From Fulvivirga lutea (GTDB taxonomy: Bacteria; Bacteroidota; Bacteroidia; Cytophagales; Cyclobacteriaceae), in contig NZ_CP070608.1 in NCBI RefSeq assembly GCF_017068455.1, positions 2,957,488 to 3,021,487 on the forward strand: DNA of 64,000 nucleotides. Reading direction: 5' to 3'. How positions within the stretch are numbered: position 1 is the stretch's first letter; the number at the start of each line of letters is the position of its first letter. The notes below the pieces were generated by a model that worked only from the letters and a program-made list of their open reading frames with translations, was not told where the DNA came from and did not search any database. Positions 1-8,482 of the stretch are shown piece after piece. Made by a program: the position numbers and the translations under genes.

Positions 1-862
1 ATTTTTTGGAAGCCGTTAAAAATTCCGTGACCATATCTTGAAACAAATCGTTATTGGTTTGATATTTCTCTTTGACCTTACCATTCGATTTTTTGATCTG
101 TTTGGCCAGCTCGTCTGTTCTATAATCATAAATAGACCATTGGCCTTTATTGTACTCCAGGGCTGTCATGTTCTCTACCCAATCGCCACTATTTAAATAG
201 GTAACCTGGCCTTTAGAAGTGTTTATTTCCCTATGTTGTGGTTGATGAATATGGCCGCAGATTACGTAATCGTATCTATTATCAATGGCGATATCTGCAG
301 CAGTATTTTCAAAATCATCAATGAACTTTACAGCCGTTTTTACACTGTCTTTTATTCGTTTTGACAGCGATATTTTACCTCTACCTACAGAGCGAAGACA
401 AAAATTTACGAATGTGTTAAGGATGATTAAGGAGTCGTAGCCCACTGCTCCGAGCTTTGCCAACCACTTGGAGTATTGCATGGTAACGTCAAATACGTCT
501 CCATGAAAGAACCATGCTTTTTTACCATCTAATTTTAATACCAGCTTATTTTCTATTTTGAATGAACCTAGCTTAAACCCAACAAAGCGTCTAAGCATTT
601 CATCATGGTTGCCTGTGATATACACCACTTCGGTCTTACGACTCAAAACACTGGTTATATATTTAATAATTTGCATGTGAGAGGAGGGCCAGTAACGCTT
701 GCTGAACTGCCACATGTCGATGATATCACCGTTGAGGATTAGTTTTTTAGGGTTGATAGTTTTGAGATATTGAAGCAATTCTTCCGCCTGGCAACCATAC
801 GTACCGAGGTGTACATCGGAAATAACTACTACTTCTACATCTCTTCTAAATTCTTTTTTCAT
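1..862 (-). CDS. Metallophosphoesterase, LpxH-like UDP-2,3-diacylglucosamine diphosphatase family (3' end cut by window edge)
   Basis: The ATG is at 862 and the frame stays open to base 1, so about 287 residues are present and the C-terminus lies outside the window. The calcineurin-like metal-binding motifs appear in order: DVHLG near residue 17, NGDIID near residue 45, GNHDE near residue 83, HGDVFD near residue 113 and GHIHQP near residue 205. In this family these residues bind a dinuclear metal centre. LpxH-type members split UDP-diacylglucosamine to lipid X in lipid A synthesis at the inner membrane. The motif set fits LpxH-like proteins, but the exact substrate is inferred; other phosphodiesters are possible. 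The gene stands alone, with a 193-bp upstream gap holding an ArsR-type palindrome. Confidence 0.85.
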   Translation of the reverse strand, partial: MKKEFRRDVEVVVISDVHLGTYGCQAEELLQYLKTINPKKLILNGDIIDMWQFSKRYWPSSHMQIIKYITSVLSRKTEVVYITGNHDEMLRRFVGFKLGSFKIENKLVLKLDGKKAWFFHGDVFDVTMQYSKWLAKLGAVGYDSLIILNTFVNFCLRSVGRGKISLSKRIKDSVKTAVKFIDDFENTAADIAIDNRYDYVICGHIHQPQHREINTSKGQVTYLNSGDWVENMTALEYNKGQWSIYDYRTDELAKQIKKSNGKVKEKYQTNNDLFQDMVTEFLTASKK

Positions 863-1003
863 GGGTATAAACAAAAAAAGATACCTCGCCTGATATCTTT
901 ATAACTAATGTTAAAATCAAACGGGTATCTATTAACCATACATTGCAAATGTATCGTCTTGTTTTTACCTCATAATATCCAAAGTATTAACTATCGATTA
1001 CTA

Positions 1004-1019
1004 ATCGTAATATTTCGAT
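1004..1019. promoter_or_regulatory. ArsR-operator-like palindrome upstream of the metallophosphoesterase
   Basis: The 16-mer ATCGTAATATTTCGAT differs at one base from the perfect palindrome ATCGTAATATTACGAT found in the arsenic operon of this same window (44319-44334). It lies about 142 bp upstream of the only start codon it could serve, at 862 on the minus strand. Two further CGATTAC words lie nearby (around 994 and 1015). It may be a regulator binding site or coincidence. Confidence 0.3.
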
Positions 1020-1055
1020 TACCTTACTATGAAGAATGTTATGGGATTGTTAGTA

Positions 1056-3479
1056 CTATTCATATCTAAGGCTATCAACCGGATTGGTATTGTTCAATTT
1101 CAATAAATGAAACGCGATTGTTCCAATCATAATCACTGTTAGAAGTGTAGTGGGCAAAAGGAATGTGATAACATCTAAATCAATTTTAAAAGCATATTCT
1201 TGGAGCCATTTTTCACCAATGAAATAGGCAGATGGTATGGCTATGAAAGAAGCTAAAAGCATCATTTGAAGAAAAGGTTTTAGGTTATTCCAAAACAATG
1301 AAATTGAACTAGCTCCCAATGTTTTCCTTATGCCAACCTCTTTCGTTTTTCTTTCAACACTGTAAAGCGACAATCCGAACAGGCCTAGAATGGCCAATAG
1401 TATTGCAATGGACGTGAAACCAATAACGATACGTGATAGAAACGTTGCAAACGCATAGGCCTCTCCAAATTTTTGATCTAAAAAGGCATAATCAAAATTG
1501 GTTGTAGGAAATATTTGGGTGTAAATCTGCTTAACTTCCTCTATTAAATTAGCCGTATTGGCCAATGAATTGGTGCCCGTATTGTAAGAAATAGTGAATA
1601 TCTGGGCGTTTTCACGAAACAGGAAAATTGCCGGCTTACTCTCCTCTAAGATAGAGTTGTGCTGATAGTTTTCTATCACTCCCACTATTTCTATCGTATC
1701 AGCACCGTTTACCACCTTCATTCCCAGCGCAGCTTCCACACTGGGTATCTCCAATGGTTCTAGCCCTTTCAGGTTCACTAGTGCCTTTAACTGGCTAGTA
1801 TTTTCATTTACGCGATCGGTACCAGCTATTAATTTTAAATTGTAGAGTTCCGCATAATCATTATCAATATAAGTTACATTAATGCCATACTCACCTACCC
1901 GATCAGCCGTTTTATCAATTCTGTGCATGTTGTTGGTAGACCAGTTAAAATGATGCGATGGAACACTCCCAGAAGCTGAAACCCCATTTGTACTGGCTAA
2001 TTTGCTCAACTCATTTTTGAACGACTGTGCCTTAGCCTCGTAATTTTCAATCGATTCTTTGGGCTTATAAACAAGCAATTTTTGATCGATGTCAATCCCT
2101 AAATCTTTATTCTGTAGATAGTTAATCTGTTGGTAAAGGATAAGTGAGCAAGTAAGCATTAAAGCAGATGCTGCAAATTGTATGATAACACTAATTTTTC
2201 GATAACCTGATTTCCCATTAACAGACCTTAAATCGCCTTTGAGAATATTAATCATAGGATAAGAAGATATTATTATCGCTGGCTGAATAGAAGCCCAAAT
2301 AAGTACAAGAAGAATGGGTGCCAATACCCAGCTTATAACCGATTGATTGGCCCAAATAGATTCACCAAATGCACCCCCAAAACCAGCATTAAATAATGGA
2401 TAACACAATTGGATGATGGTGATGGCCAACAGAATGGATAAACTTATAATGATGATCGATTCTGTTGTAAATTGGAGAAGTAAATGGAGTTTTGTTGCTC
2501 CCATATTCTTCCTCACTCCTACTTCTTTGGCTCTTTTTAGTCCTCTGGCTGTGAATAGGTTAATGTAATTCACCGAAGCTAAGAACAGAATAATGATTGC
2601 CACTGCTATTAGAAAATGTATAATTCGCTCGTCCCTTACTGGCTGATATTCATTCATGAACCCTGAGCTTATATGAATATCCTTTATTGGCTGAAGCTGC
2701 ACTTCAATACCGGCACGCTCACGGTTTTCTTTACCAATGTGTTTATCTATGAACTGATTGCTTTGTTCCTGCGTAATTGTCGAAGCAGGATTTAATTCGA
2801 TATAAGTGTAAAAGCCATTCCAGCCCCAGTTATCGAATTTCGCCCAAAAATTATCGCTATTCTCCAGGGTTTTCATGGAGAAAACGGCATCTACCGGTAA
2901 GTGTGTATTTGATTTAGCATTAGAAAAAACTCCTGCTACATTGAGCTTTAGTTCACCAAAATTGCGCTCAAAGAAGATTAACTCACGATTCAACGGATCA
3001 ACATCACCAAAGTATTTAGTAGCTAAAGATTCACTTATAAATAGCTGAAGGGGCTCATTCAGCAGCTTTTCATTACCTGCCTTTAAAGGGTAGTTGAAAA
3101 GTTGGAAAAACCCTGGTGTTACGCTAACCACTCTTTCTTCGATATCTGAAACGGTATTTCCTGAATTATCAAAAGATTTAAGAATGCCTTCAGAATGACG
3201 AACAGCGGTGGTCTGCTTCAACTGCTCAAATTCATCCTTGATTAATGGTTCAACGGGTGCCGGTGTGGTAGCTGAGATGCCGCCATCATCTTTAACAACT
3301 AAGCGATATTTGTTTTCTATATTTTGTTGATGATCGTCATAACTCAACTCGTAAAATGAGTAATGCAGAAGTAAAATACTGGCTGCAATACCAACAGATA
3401 GGCCGATAAGATTAAGGAAAAAATAGATTGGCGACTTCCTTAAATTCCGAACGATTATTTTAATGTAGTTCAATAACAT
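1056..3479 (-). CDS. FtsX/MacB-type ABC transporter permease (two FtsX domains)
   Basis: This is an 807-residue inner-membrane protein of the Bacteroidota MacB-like permease family. The N-terminal transmembrane helix (about 20-40) is followed by a MacB periplasmic core domain (about 45-250). A first FtsX block (about 285-400) has the VGVRKNMGAT signature, then a second periplasmic region, then a last FtsX block (about 690-800) with VGIRKTLGAS. It ends in NPVDSLRYE. Relatives move substrates or transmit force across the envelope with a cytoplasmic ATPase, but none is encoded next to it. It follows its paralogue at 3483-5942 after three bases, so the two are almost certainly co-transcribed. The substrate cannot be read from the sequence; antimicrobial peptide response or lipoprotein export are guesses. 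Confidence 0.9.
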   Translation of the reverse strand: MLLNYIKIIVRNLRKSPIYFFLNLIGLSVGIAASILLLHYSFYELSYDDHQQNIENKYRLVVKDDGGISATTPAPVEPLIKDEFEQLKQTTAVRHSEGILKSFDNSGNTVSDIEERVVSVTPGFFQLFNYPLKAGNEKLLNEPLQLFISESLATKYFGDVDPLNRELIFFERNFGELKLNVAGVFSNAKSNTHLPVDAVFSMKTLENSDNFWAKFDNWGWNGFYTYIELNPASTITQEQSNQFIDKHIGKENRERAGIEVQLQPIKDIHISSGFMNEYQPVRDERIIHFLIAVAIIILFLASVNYINLFTARGLKRAKEVGVRKNMGATKLHLLLQFTTESIIIISLSILLAITIIQLCYPLFNAGFGGAFGESIWANQSVISWVLAPILLVLIWASIQPAIIISSYPMINILKGDLRSVNGKSGYRKISVIIQFAASALMLTCSLILYQQINYLQNKDLGIDIDQKLLVYKPKESIENYEAKAQSFKNELSKLASTNGVSASGSVPSHHFNWSTNNMHRIDKTADRVGEYGINVTYIDNDYAELYNLKLIAGTDRVNENTSQLKALVNLKGLEPLEIPSVEAALGMKVVNGADTIEIVGVIENYQHNSILEESKPAIFLFRENAQIFTISYNTGTNSLANTANLIEEVKQIYTQIFPTTNFDYAFLDQKFGEAYAFATFLSRIVIGFTSIAILLAILGLFGLSLYSVERKTKEVGIRKTLGASSISLFWNNLKPFLQMMLLASFIAIPSAYFIGEKWLQEYAFKIDLDVITFLLPTTLLTVIMIGTIAFHLLKLNNTNPVDSLRYE

Positions 3480-3482
3480 GGC

Positions 3483-5942
3483 TTATTCGTATCTAAGACT
3501 ATCAACCGGGTTTTTCATGGTGGCAGATAATACCTGCGAACCAATGATAGCGCAAGCAATAAGTACTATTGATAGTATTGGAATTACGAGCATCCATGGT
3601 GTTAACTCTATGCGATAGGCATATGCCTCCAACCAATTTTCAAGACCCAAGTAGGCTAATGGTATCGCCACAACAATTCCCACTAAAATGAGCCATAAAT
3701 ACTGCATAGTTAGTAGTTGAATAATTCTTCCCGAAGACGCTCCTAATACTTTTCTAATGCCTATTTCCTTAGTTCGTTGAACTACGGCATAAGAAGCCAA
3801 ACCTAACAACCCTAACCCAGCAATTATTACCGAAAGCAAGGCAAACAGGCTTATGATAAAACTGAATTCCTGATCGCTCTTGTATTGCTCGTTAAAGCGT
3901 GAATCGAGAAAATTATAATCAAATGGATACTCAGGGAAGAATTTCACCCAAATAGCTTCTATTTGATCGAGTGACTCCTTTAACAGTACTGCTTTTCTTT
4001 CTGAAGACAGACTCTCATCAATATTTAAAGCAAGTGAATAATAATTGCTCCAGCTACTGTACACCAAAGCCATTGGCTCAATTTTACTTTTTAAGGACTG
4101 CTGGTGAAAGTCTTTCACAACACCCACGATGGTTAATTCCGGAAACATGCGTCCCTCAATTAGGTTTTTACCGATTGCTTCTTCAGCTGTTTCAAACCCT
4201 AGTAATGACAAGGCGGCCTCGTTGATCACAAAATGACCTTTATCAAAGGTGCCATCACCCAAATTGTAGAATCTACCAGCTGCCATTTCTATGTCATACG
4301 CATCTACGAAATTTCTATCGCAAGCTAGTAGACTGATGTTCTTCTTATCATCATCTGTTTCGTTGGATAATCTCAAAGAAGTAGCCCAACCTGTGTCCTG
4401 ACCTGGAATATCGCTGCTGGCAGTAATATGCTTTATTGCATTTAGTTGATTGATTTCTTCCTTAAAAGAATTGATCACCTGATATCTATCGGTGCTTGAT
4501 GATGTCACATCAGTTGGTGGGGCATCCAAAATTAATATGTTATTGATGTTAAGACCTAAGTCTTTATTTTTCATATACGTGATTTGCTCATAAACCACAT
4601 AAGTGCCTATTATCATAATGGAAGATGCAGCAAACTGAAATATTACAAGACCTTTGCGTAATAATTCACCACTTTTAAAGCTTGTTATTTTGCCTTTTAA
4701 AACAACGGTTGGTTTAAATCCTGATAAAACAAACGCTGGGTACAAACCTGACAAAAATGAACCCAACACCAGTACCGAGGTGAAAGTTGTCCAGAAGAAC
4801 ATACTAGAGTCTTCGGAGAGTGCCATCAAATCTTTAGATCCGAAAAGGGCCGGCAAGCACAGCTGAGTAATGGTTAGTGCTATGGCCGCAGCTAAACAAT
4901 TAATAATGAATGATTCAACCATAAATTGTAACCTAATTTGATAGAGATGAGAGCCTAATGCTTTTCTCACGCCTACTTCTCGAGCTCGTTCGATGGCCCT
5001 GGCAGTAGAAAGGTTAATAAAATTAATCCAGGCTATCGTTAATATGAACAGTCCTATCAATTGCAATCCTAATAATAGCTTTTCTGCCGATTTATCCAAT
5101 GTTGCCTCTTGAGTTACCGTAGTAAGGTGTAGATCAGTAAGCGGCAGCATGTCTAGCGACCATATCGTTTCATCGTTGTGAAAAATATCCAGATCAGTCA
5201 CATTTCTCTTTAATGCATTCTGAATCTTGTTTATCGAATTGTCACTTAGAATATACGTTTCGGCATTCCAGCTATTCCAATTATCCAACTGTTCTGCACC
5301 TTCAATTGACCCTTTCGAAGGCATTGACAAAAGCACAGATAAATTAAAAGTTGTGTTAGTAGGTAAATCCTTGGTAACACCCACAATTTCATAGTCGTGG
5401 TTGCCTATATTCCCACTTAAAGTGATGGTTTTTCCAATTGCTTGTTGTGGATCAAAGAATTTAGCAGCTACAGACTCCGACAGTACTACTTTCATTGGTT
5501 GATCCATTTTAGCAAAAGATCCTGAAACCAATTCTAGGTCGAGCACATTTTTAATTGACTTATCCGCAAACTGAACGCCTTGCTGTGCAAGTGCTACTCT
5601 ACCAGCGTCACTGTCATAAATCAGTGAATTATTTTGGTAATCAATTTTAACCAATCTAAAGGCTCCTTCAATTTCCGGAATTTCATCAAGCTTGTTTTTT
5701 AAGGCTGTTCCGGCATTAAAATAGACCCTATTCTCACCATCCTCCATCTGTCTTGTGAAGTAAGTACGATAAATAGTGCTGCTGTTGGAAAAGTTTTGGT
5801 TGTAGCTAAACTCATAATTCACATAATAGTAAATACTCAGACATGCAGCCATTCCTAAAGCCAGGCCAGCGATGTTGATGAAGCTAAAAACCTTCTTATT
5901 TAATAAATTTCGTATGGCTATTTTAATGTAGTTGGTAATCAT
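3483..5942 (-). CDS. FtsX/MacB-type ABC transporter permease (two FtsX domains), first gene of a tandem pair
   Basis: The 819-residue protein has the same architecture as its downstream neighbour: an N-terminal helix (about 20-42), a MacB periplasmic core, an FtsX block with VGVRKALGSH (about 325), a second periplasmic region, and a terminal FtsX block with IGIRKVLGAS (about 730). The C-terminus NPVDSLRYE matches the next gene, which indicates tandem duplication followed by divergence. It starts 193 bp from, and divergent to, a sigma-54-dependent response regulator, so that regulator is a natural candidate to control the pair. No ATPase gene accompanies it. The family call is firm; the substrate is unknown. 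Confidence 0.9.
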   Translation of the reverse strand: MITNYIKIAIRNLLNKKVFSFINIAGLALGMAACLSIYYYVNYEFSYNQNFSNSSTIYRTYFTRQMEDGENRVYFNAGTALKNKLDEIPEIEGAFRLVKIDYQNNSLIYDSDAGRVALAQQGVQFADKSIKNVLDLELVSGSFAKMDQPMKVVLSESVAAKFFDPQQAIGKTITLSGNIGNHDYEIVGVTKDLPTNTTFNLSVLLSMPSKGSIEGAEQLDNWNSWNAETYILSDNSINKIQNALKRNVTDLDIFHNDETIWSLDMLPLTDLHLTTVTQEATLDKSAEKLLLGLQLIGLFILTIAWINFINLSTARAIERAREVGVRKALGSHLYQIRLQFMVESFIINCLAAAIALTITQLCLPALFGSKDLMALSEDSSMFFWTTFTSVLVLGSFLSGLYPAFVLSGFKPTVVLKGKITSFKSGELLRKGLVIFQFAASSIMIIGTYVVYEQITYMKNKDLGLNINNILILDAPPTDVTSSSTDRYQVINSFKEEINQLNAIKHITASSDIPGQDTGWATSLRLSNETDDDKKNISLLACDRNFVDAYDIEMAAGRFYNLGDGTFDKGHFVINEAALSLLGFETAEEAIGKNLIEGRMFPELTIVGVVKDFHQQSLKSKIEPMALVYSSWSNYYSLALNIDESLSSERKAVLLKESLDQIEAIWVKFFPEYPFDYNFLDSRFNEQYKSDQEFSFIISLFALLSVIIAGLGLLGLASYAVVQRTKEIGIRKVLGASSGRIIQLLTMQYLWLILVGIVVAIPLAYLGLENWLEAYAYRIELTPWMLVIPILSIVLIACAIIGSQVLSATMKNPVDSLRYE

Positions 5943-5974
5943 GGTTGTTTCATTATATGATTCACGAACAACAA

Positions 5975-5993
5975 GCCAATTGCGATGCCAAAA
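5975..5993 (-). promoter_or_regulatory. Possible sigma-54 (-24/-12) promoter for the permease pair
   Basis: Read on the minus strand, this is TTTGGCATCGCAATTGGCT. It resembles the sigma-54 consensus TGGCAC-N5-TTGC, but has T for the last C of the -24 box and an extra G before the -12 GC, giving GG-N11-GC. Its end lies about 33 bp before the permease ATG at 5942. The site lies between the permeases and the sigma-54 activator gene. The non-ideal spacing keeps confidence low. Confidence 0.3.
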
Positions 5994-6135
5994 TCATAAG
6001 TTACTTAATATCAGATAGTTAAAAATAAATTTATATTCTCTAGAAGTAAACATGTGTCATAATGAGACATATAATTTGTGTCAATATGATACAATGTTTA
6101 GTTTCGTTGAATAAGCTAGTGAAATAATAACAGTT

Positions 6136-7503
6136 ATGGGTAAAAAAGGTCTTGTTCTTTTAGTAGATGATGATGAGGATGTTTTATTAACTAGTAAAAT
6201 GATCTTACGGCCCCACTTTGAAAAGATATTGACAGAATCATCCCCAAAGAAATTGGAGTCAATTCTATCCACTTCAAACCCTGATGTAATCATACTAGAC
6301 ATGAACTATAAGACCGGAGCTACCACCGGTAATGAAGGACTGTTTTGGCTAAGAAAGATTCAGGAAATAGATGATTCTATCAAAGTGATTATGAATACAG
6401 CCTATGGTGATATTCAATTGGCCGTGGAATGTATGAAAGAAGGTGCAGCTGATTTTATTACAAAGCCATGGGAGAAAGAGAAGATTCTAAATACAGTTCT
6501 AAACGTTTACAAATTGCGTGTTTCAGAAAAGGAGGTTTCTAAGCTAGAATCAGCGCAAAAAGTGTTGGTTACTGATCTCAACAGATCAGAAAATCCAATT
6601 ATTGGCAACTCAGAAGCTATGAAAAAGGTTTTTGACCTGATTGATAAAGTAGCTGCTACCGATGCAAATGTTCTAATAACCGGTGAAAATGGAACTGGTA
6701 AGGAATTGATAGCCAAAGCAATTCACAAAAAATCGAAACGTAATAACAGGCCTTTTATTAAAGCAGATTTAGGTGCTCTATCCGCTAACTTGTTTGAATC
6801 TGAACTGTTTGGCTACAAAAAAGGAGCATTTACTGATGCCAAGGAAGATCGACCCGGCAGAATTACCATTGCTGATAAAGGAACACTATTTTTAGATGAA
6901 ATTGGCAATATAAGTGAGGCGCAGCAAACTAAGCTGTTGAGTGTATTACAAAATAGAGAGGTGATTCCGCTTGGTGGGCACTCTCCCACTCCCATTGATA
7001 TACGCATAGTTTCAGCAACTAATAAAAACATTTCTAAAGCGGTTGATAATGGCAGTTTTAGAATGGACTTACTCTATCGACTGAATACTATTGAAATTCA
7101 TATTCCGGCCCTGAGAGATCGAAAAGCGGATATACCTTTACTAGTAGATCATTACCTAACAAAGTTTACATCGAAGTATGACAAACCTATACTATACACC
7201 ACCGATGATTGCCTGAAAAAGCTGCAAGAATATCATTGGCCAGGCAACATCCGTGAATTAGAACATGCGGTAGAACGTGCCGTAATTATGGCCTCAGGTA
7301 AGGAATTGCAATCTGAAGATTTTATGCTCACTAATGCCAAGAAACCAGAATCTAATGATTCTTTAAAAGTGGAAGATGTAGAAAAAGACCTCATACTCCA
7401 GGCAATTGATAAGCACAAGGGCAACTTATCTAAAGCATCGGAAGAACTGGGTATGGGTAGAAGTACGCTCTACAGAAAAATGGAGCGCTATAAAATAAAA
7501 TAA
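6136..7503 (+). CDS. Sigma-54-dependent response regulator (NtrC family)
   Basis: The 455-residue protein has three domains. The receiver (about 5-120) has the acidic pocket DDD at 11-13 and phosphoacceptor Asp55 in ILDMNYK. The AAA+ activator domain (about 150-385) has Walker A GENGTGKE, Walker B TLFLDEIG, and the sigma-54 contact loop written GAFTDA rather than GAFTGA. A Fis-type helix-turn-helix closes the protein (about 415-455, ending TLYRKMERYK). It is expected to remodel sigma-54 polymerase at -24/-12 promoters when phosphorylated. The kinase at 8483 is the obvious partner. The divergent permease pair and nearby permease genes are likely targets by position. The GAFTDA loop is a variant seen in some family members. 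Confidence 0.93.
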   Translation: MGKKGLVLLVDDDEDVLLTSKMILRPHFEKILTESSPKKLESILSTSNPDVIILDMNYKTGATTGNEGLFWLRKIQEIDDSIKVIMNTAYGDIQLAVECMKEGAADFITKPWEKEKILNTVLNVYKLRVSEKEVSKLESAQKVLVTDLNRSENPIIGNSEAMKKVFDLIDKVAATDANVLITGENGTGKELIAKAIHKKSKRNNRPFIKADLGALSANLFESELFGYKKGAFTDAKEDRPGRITIADKGTLFLDEIGNISEAQQTKLLSVLQNREVIPLGGHSPTPIDIRIVSATNKNISKAVDNGSFRMDLLYRLNTIEIHIPALRDRKADIPLLVDHYLTKFTSKYDKPILYTTDDCLKKLQEYHWPGNIRELEHAVERAVIMASGKELQSEDFMLTNAKKPESNDSLKVEDVEKDLILQAIDKHKGNLSKASEELGMGRSTLYRKMERYKIK

Positions 7504-7526
7504 GCCAGGCGTAGTAGCCTAGCTTA
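7501..7526. terminator. Weak hairpin between convergent genes
   Basis: TAAGCCAGGC pairs with GCCTAGCTTA around a 6-nt loop with one mismatch. The response-regulator stop codon forms its 5' base. No clear T-run follows on the plus strand, so termination activity is uncertain. Confidence 0.35.
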
Positions 7527-7548
7527 TATTTAATGTATGTCTGCTTAC

Positions 7549-8391
7549 TTATTTGAAAACTCCACTGAAGAAGGTCTTCATTTCCTCCCATGAAGCCTCA
7601 TCAGCCTTAGCATTATACTCTAATGGCAATTCAAATTTCTCACCCATGGCCGTTGCGCCTTTGCTTGTAAACGCATGCTTAGCACTATCATAGGCTATGT
7701 ATTTGTAATTTGCATTTACACTGTCCATCGCTGATTTAAACGTTTCAACTGACTCTTCAGAAATAAAAGGATCTGCAGCACCATTGCATACCAATATTTT
7801 GGCTTGAATATCATTCGTAGGCATTACTGGCAGCTGAAGCCCGCTATGAAATGCAGCTACAGCATCTATATCTTTGCCCATGTTAGCCATCGTTAATGCT
7901 ACACTTCCTCCAAAGCAATAACCAACGACACCAATTTGATCTGGATCTACATTCTCATTCGACTTTAACAGCTCCATCGCCTTATCGAATCTTGCTTCCG
8001 CTTCATCCATATTTGAAAAGACAGACGTCATAAATTTCTGAGCATCTTTAGGGTGCTCAGCCACTTTTCCATCGCCATACATATCTACTGCCAACGCTAC
8101 ATAGCCTAACTCAGCAAGCATATCCGCACGCTTTCTTGTGTATTCGTTGTGTCCCCACCATTCGTGAACTACTAAAATTCCTGGTTTCTTCTCTGTACTA
8201 TTTTTATCATAAGCTAAATAGCCTTTCATCGTTGTTGAATCAGTAGAATAAGTAACCTCTTCCCCGACATATTCCGGAGTGGTTTCTACAGCTACCGTTT
8301 CATCTGACCCATTATCTGATTTCTTACCACAAGAAATAATAATGGTTAATAGAAAGAGTATTACTAGAAATTTTGTACTTAATTGTTTCAT
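7549..8391 (-). CDS. Dienelactone hydrolase family lipoprotein
   Basis: The ATG at 8391 is chosen over a TTG at 8418 because it begins a lipoprotein signal peptide (MKQLSTKF, hydrophobic stretch, then IISCGKK). The mature part is an alpha/beta hydrolase of the dienelactone hydrolase type. It carries the nucleophile elbow GYCFGG, the acid in GAADPF and the histidine in SAKHAF, giving the Cys-Asp-His triad of that family. The family hydrolyses lactones and esters; this copy is predicted to sit on a lipid anchor in the envelope. It is inserted, in the opposite orientation, between a response regulator and its probable kinase. The natural substrate is unknown. Confidence 0.88.
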   Translation of the reverse strand: MKQLSTKFLVILFLLTIIISCGKKSDNGSDETVAVETTPEYVGEEVTYSTDSTTMKGYLAYDKNSTEKKPGILVVHEWWGHNEYTRKRADMLAELGYVALAVDMYGDGKVAEHPKDAQKFMTSVFSNMDEAEARFDKAMELLKSNENVDPDQIGVVGYCFGGSVALTMANMGKDIDAVAAFHSGLQLPVMPTNDIQAKILVCNGAADPFISEESVETFKSAMDSVNANYKYIAYDSAKHAFTSKGATAMGEKFELPLEYNAKADEASWEEMKTFFSGVFK

Positions 8392-8482
8392 CTGCTTAAA
8401 TTTTAGGTTTAGCTTCAATATAATAATTTGTTTTAGATACTTCTAAACACGATCCTATTTAATCAAGTAACCAAATCAAATT

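Noticed and set aside
3971-4866. Small plus-strand open frames inside the permease gene
   Set aside because: They lie antisense to a well-supported coding gene, have no recognisable domain and no promoter; they are shadow frames.
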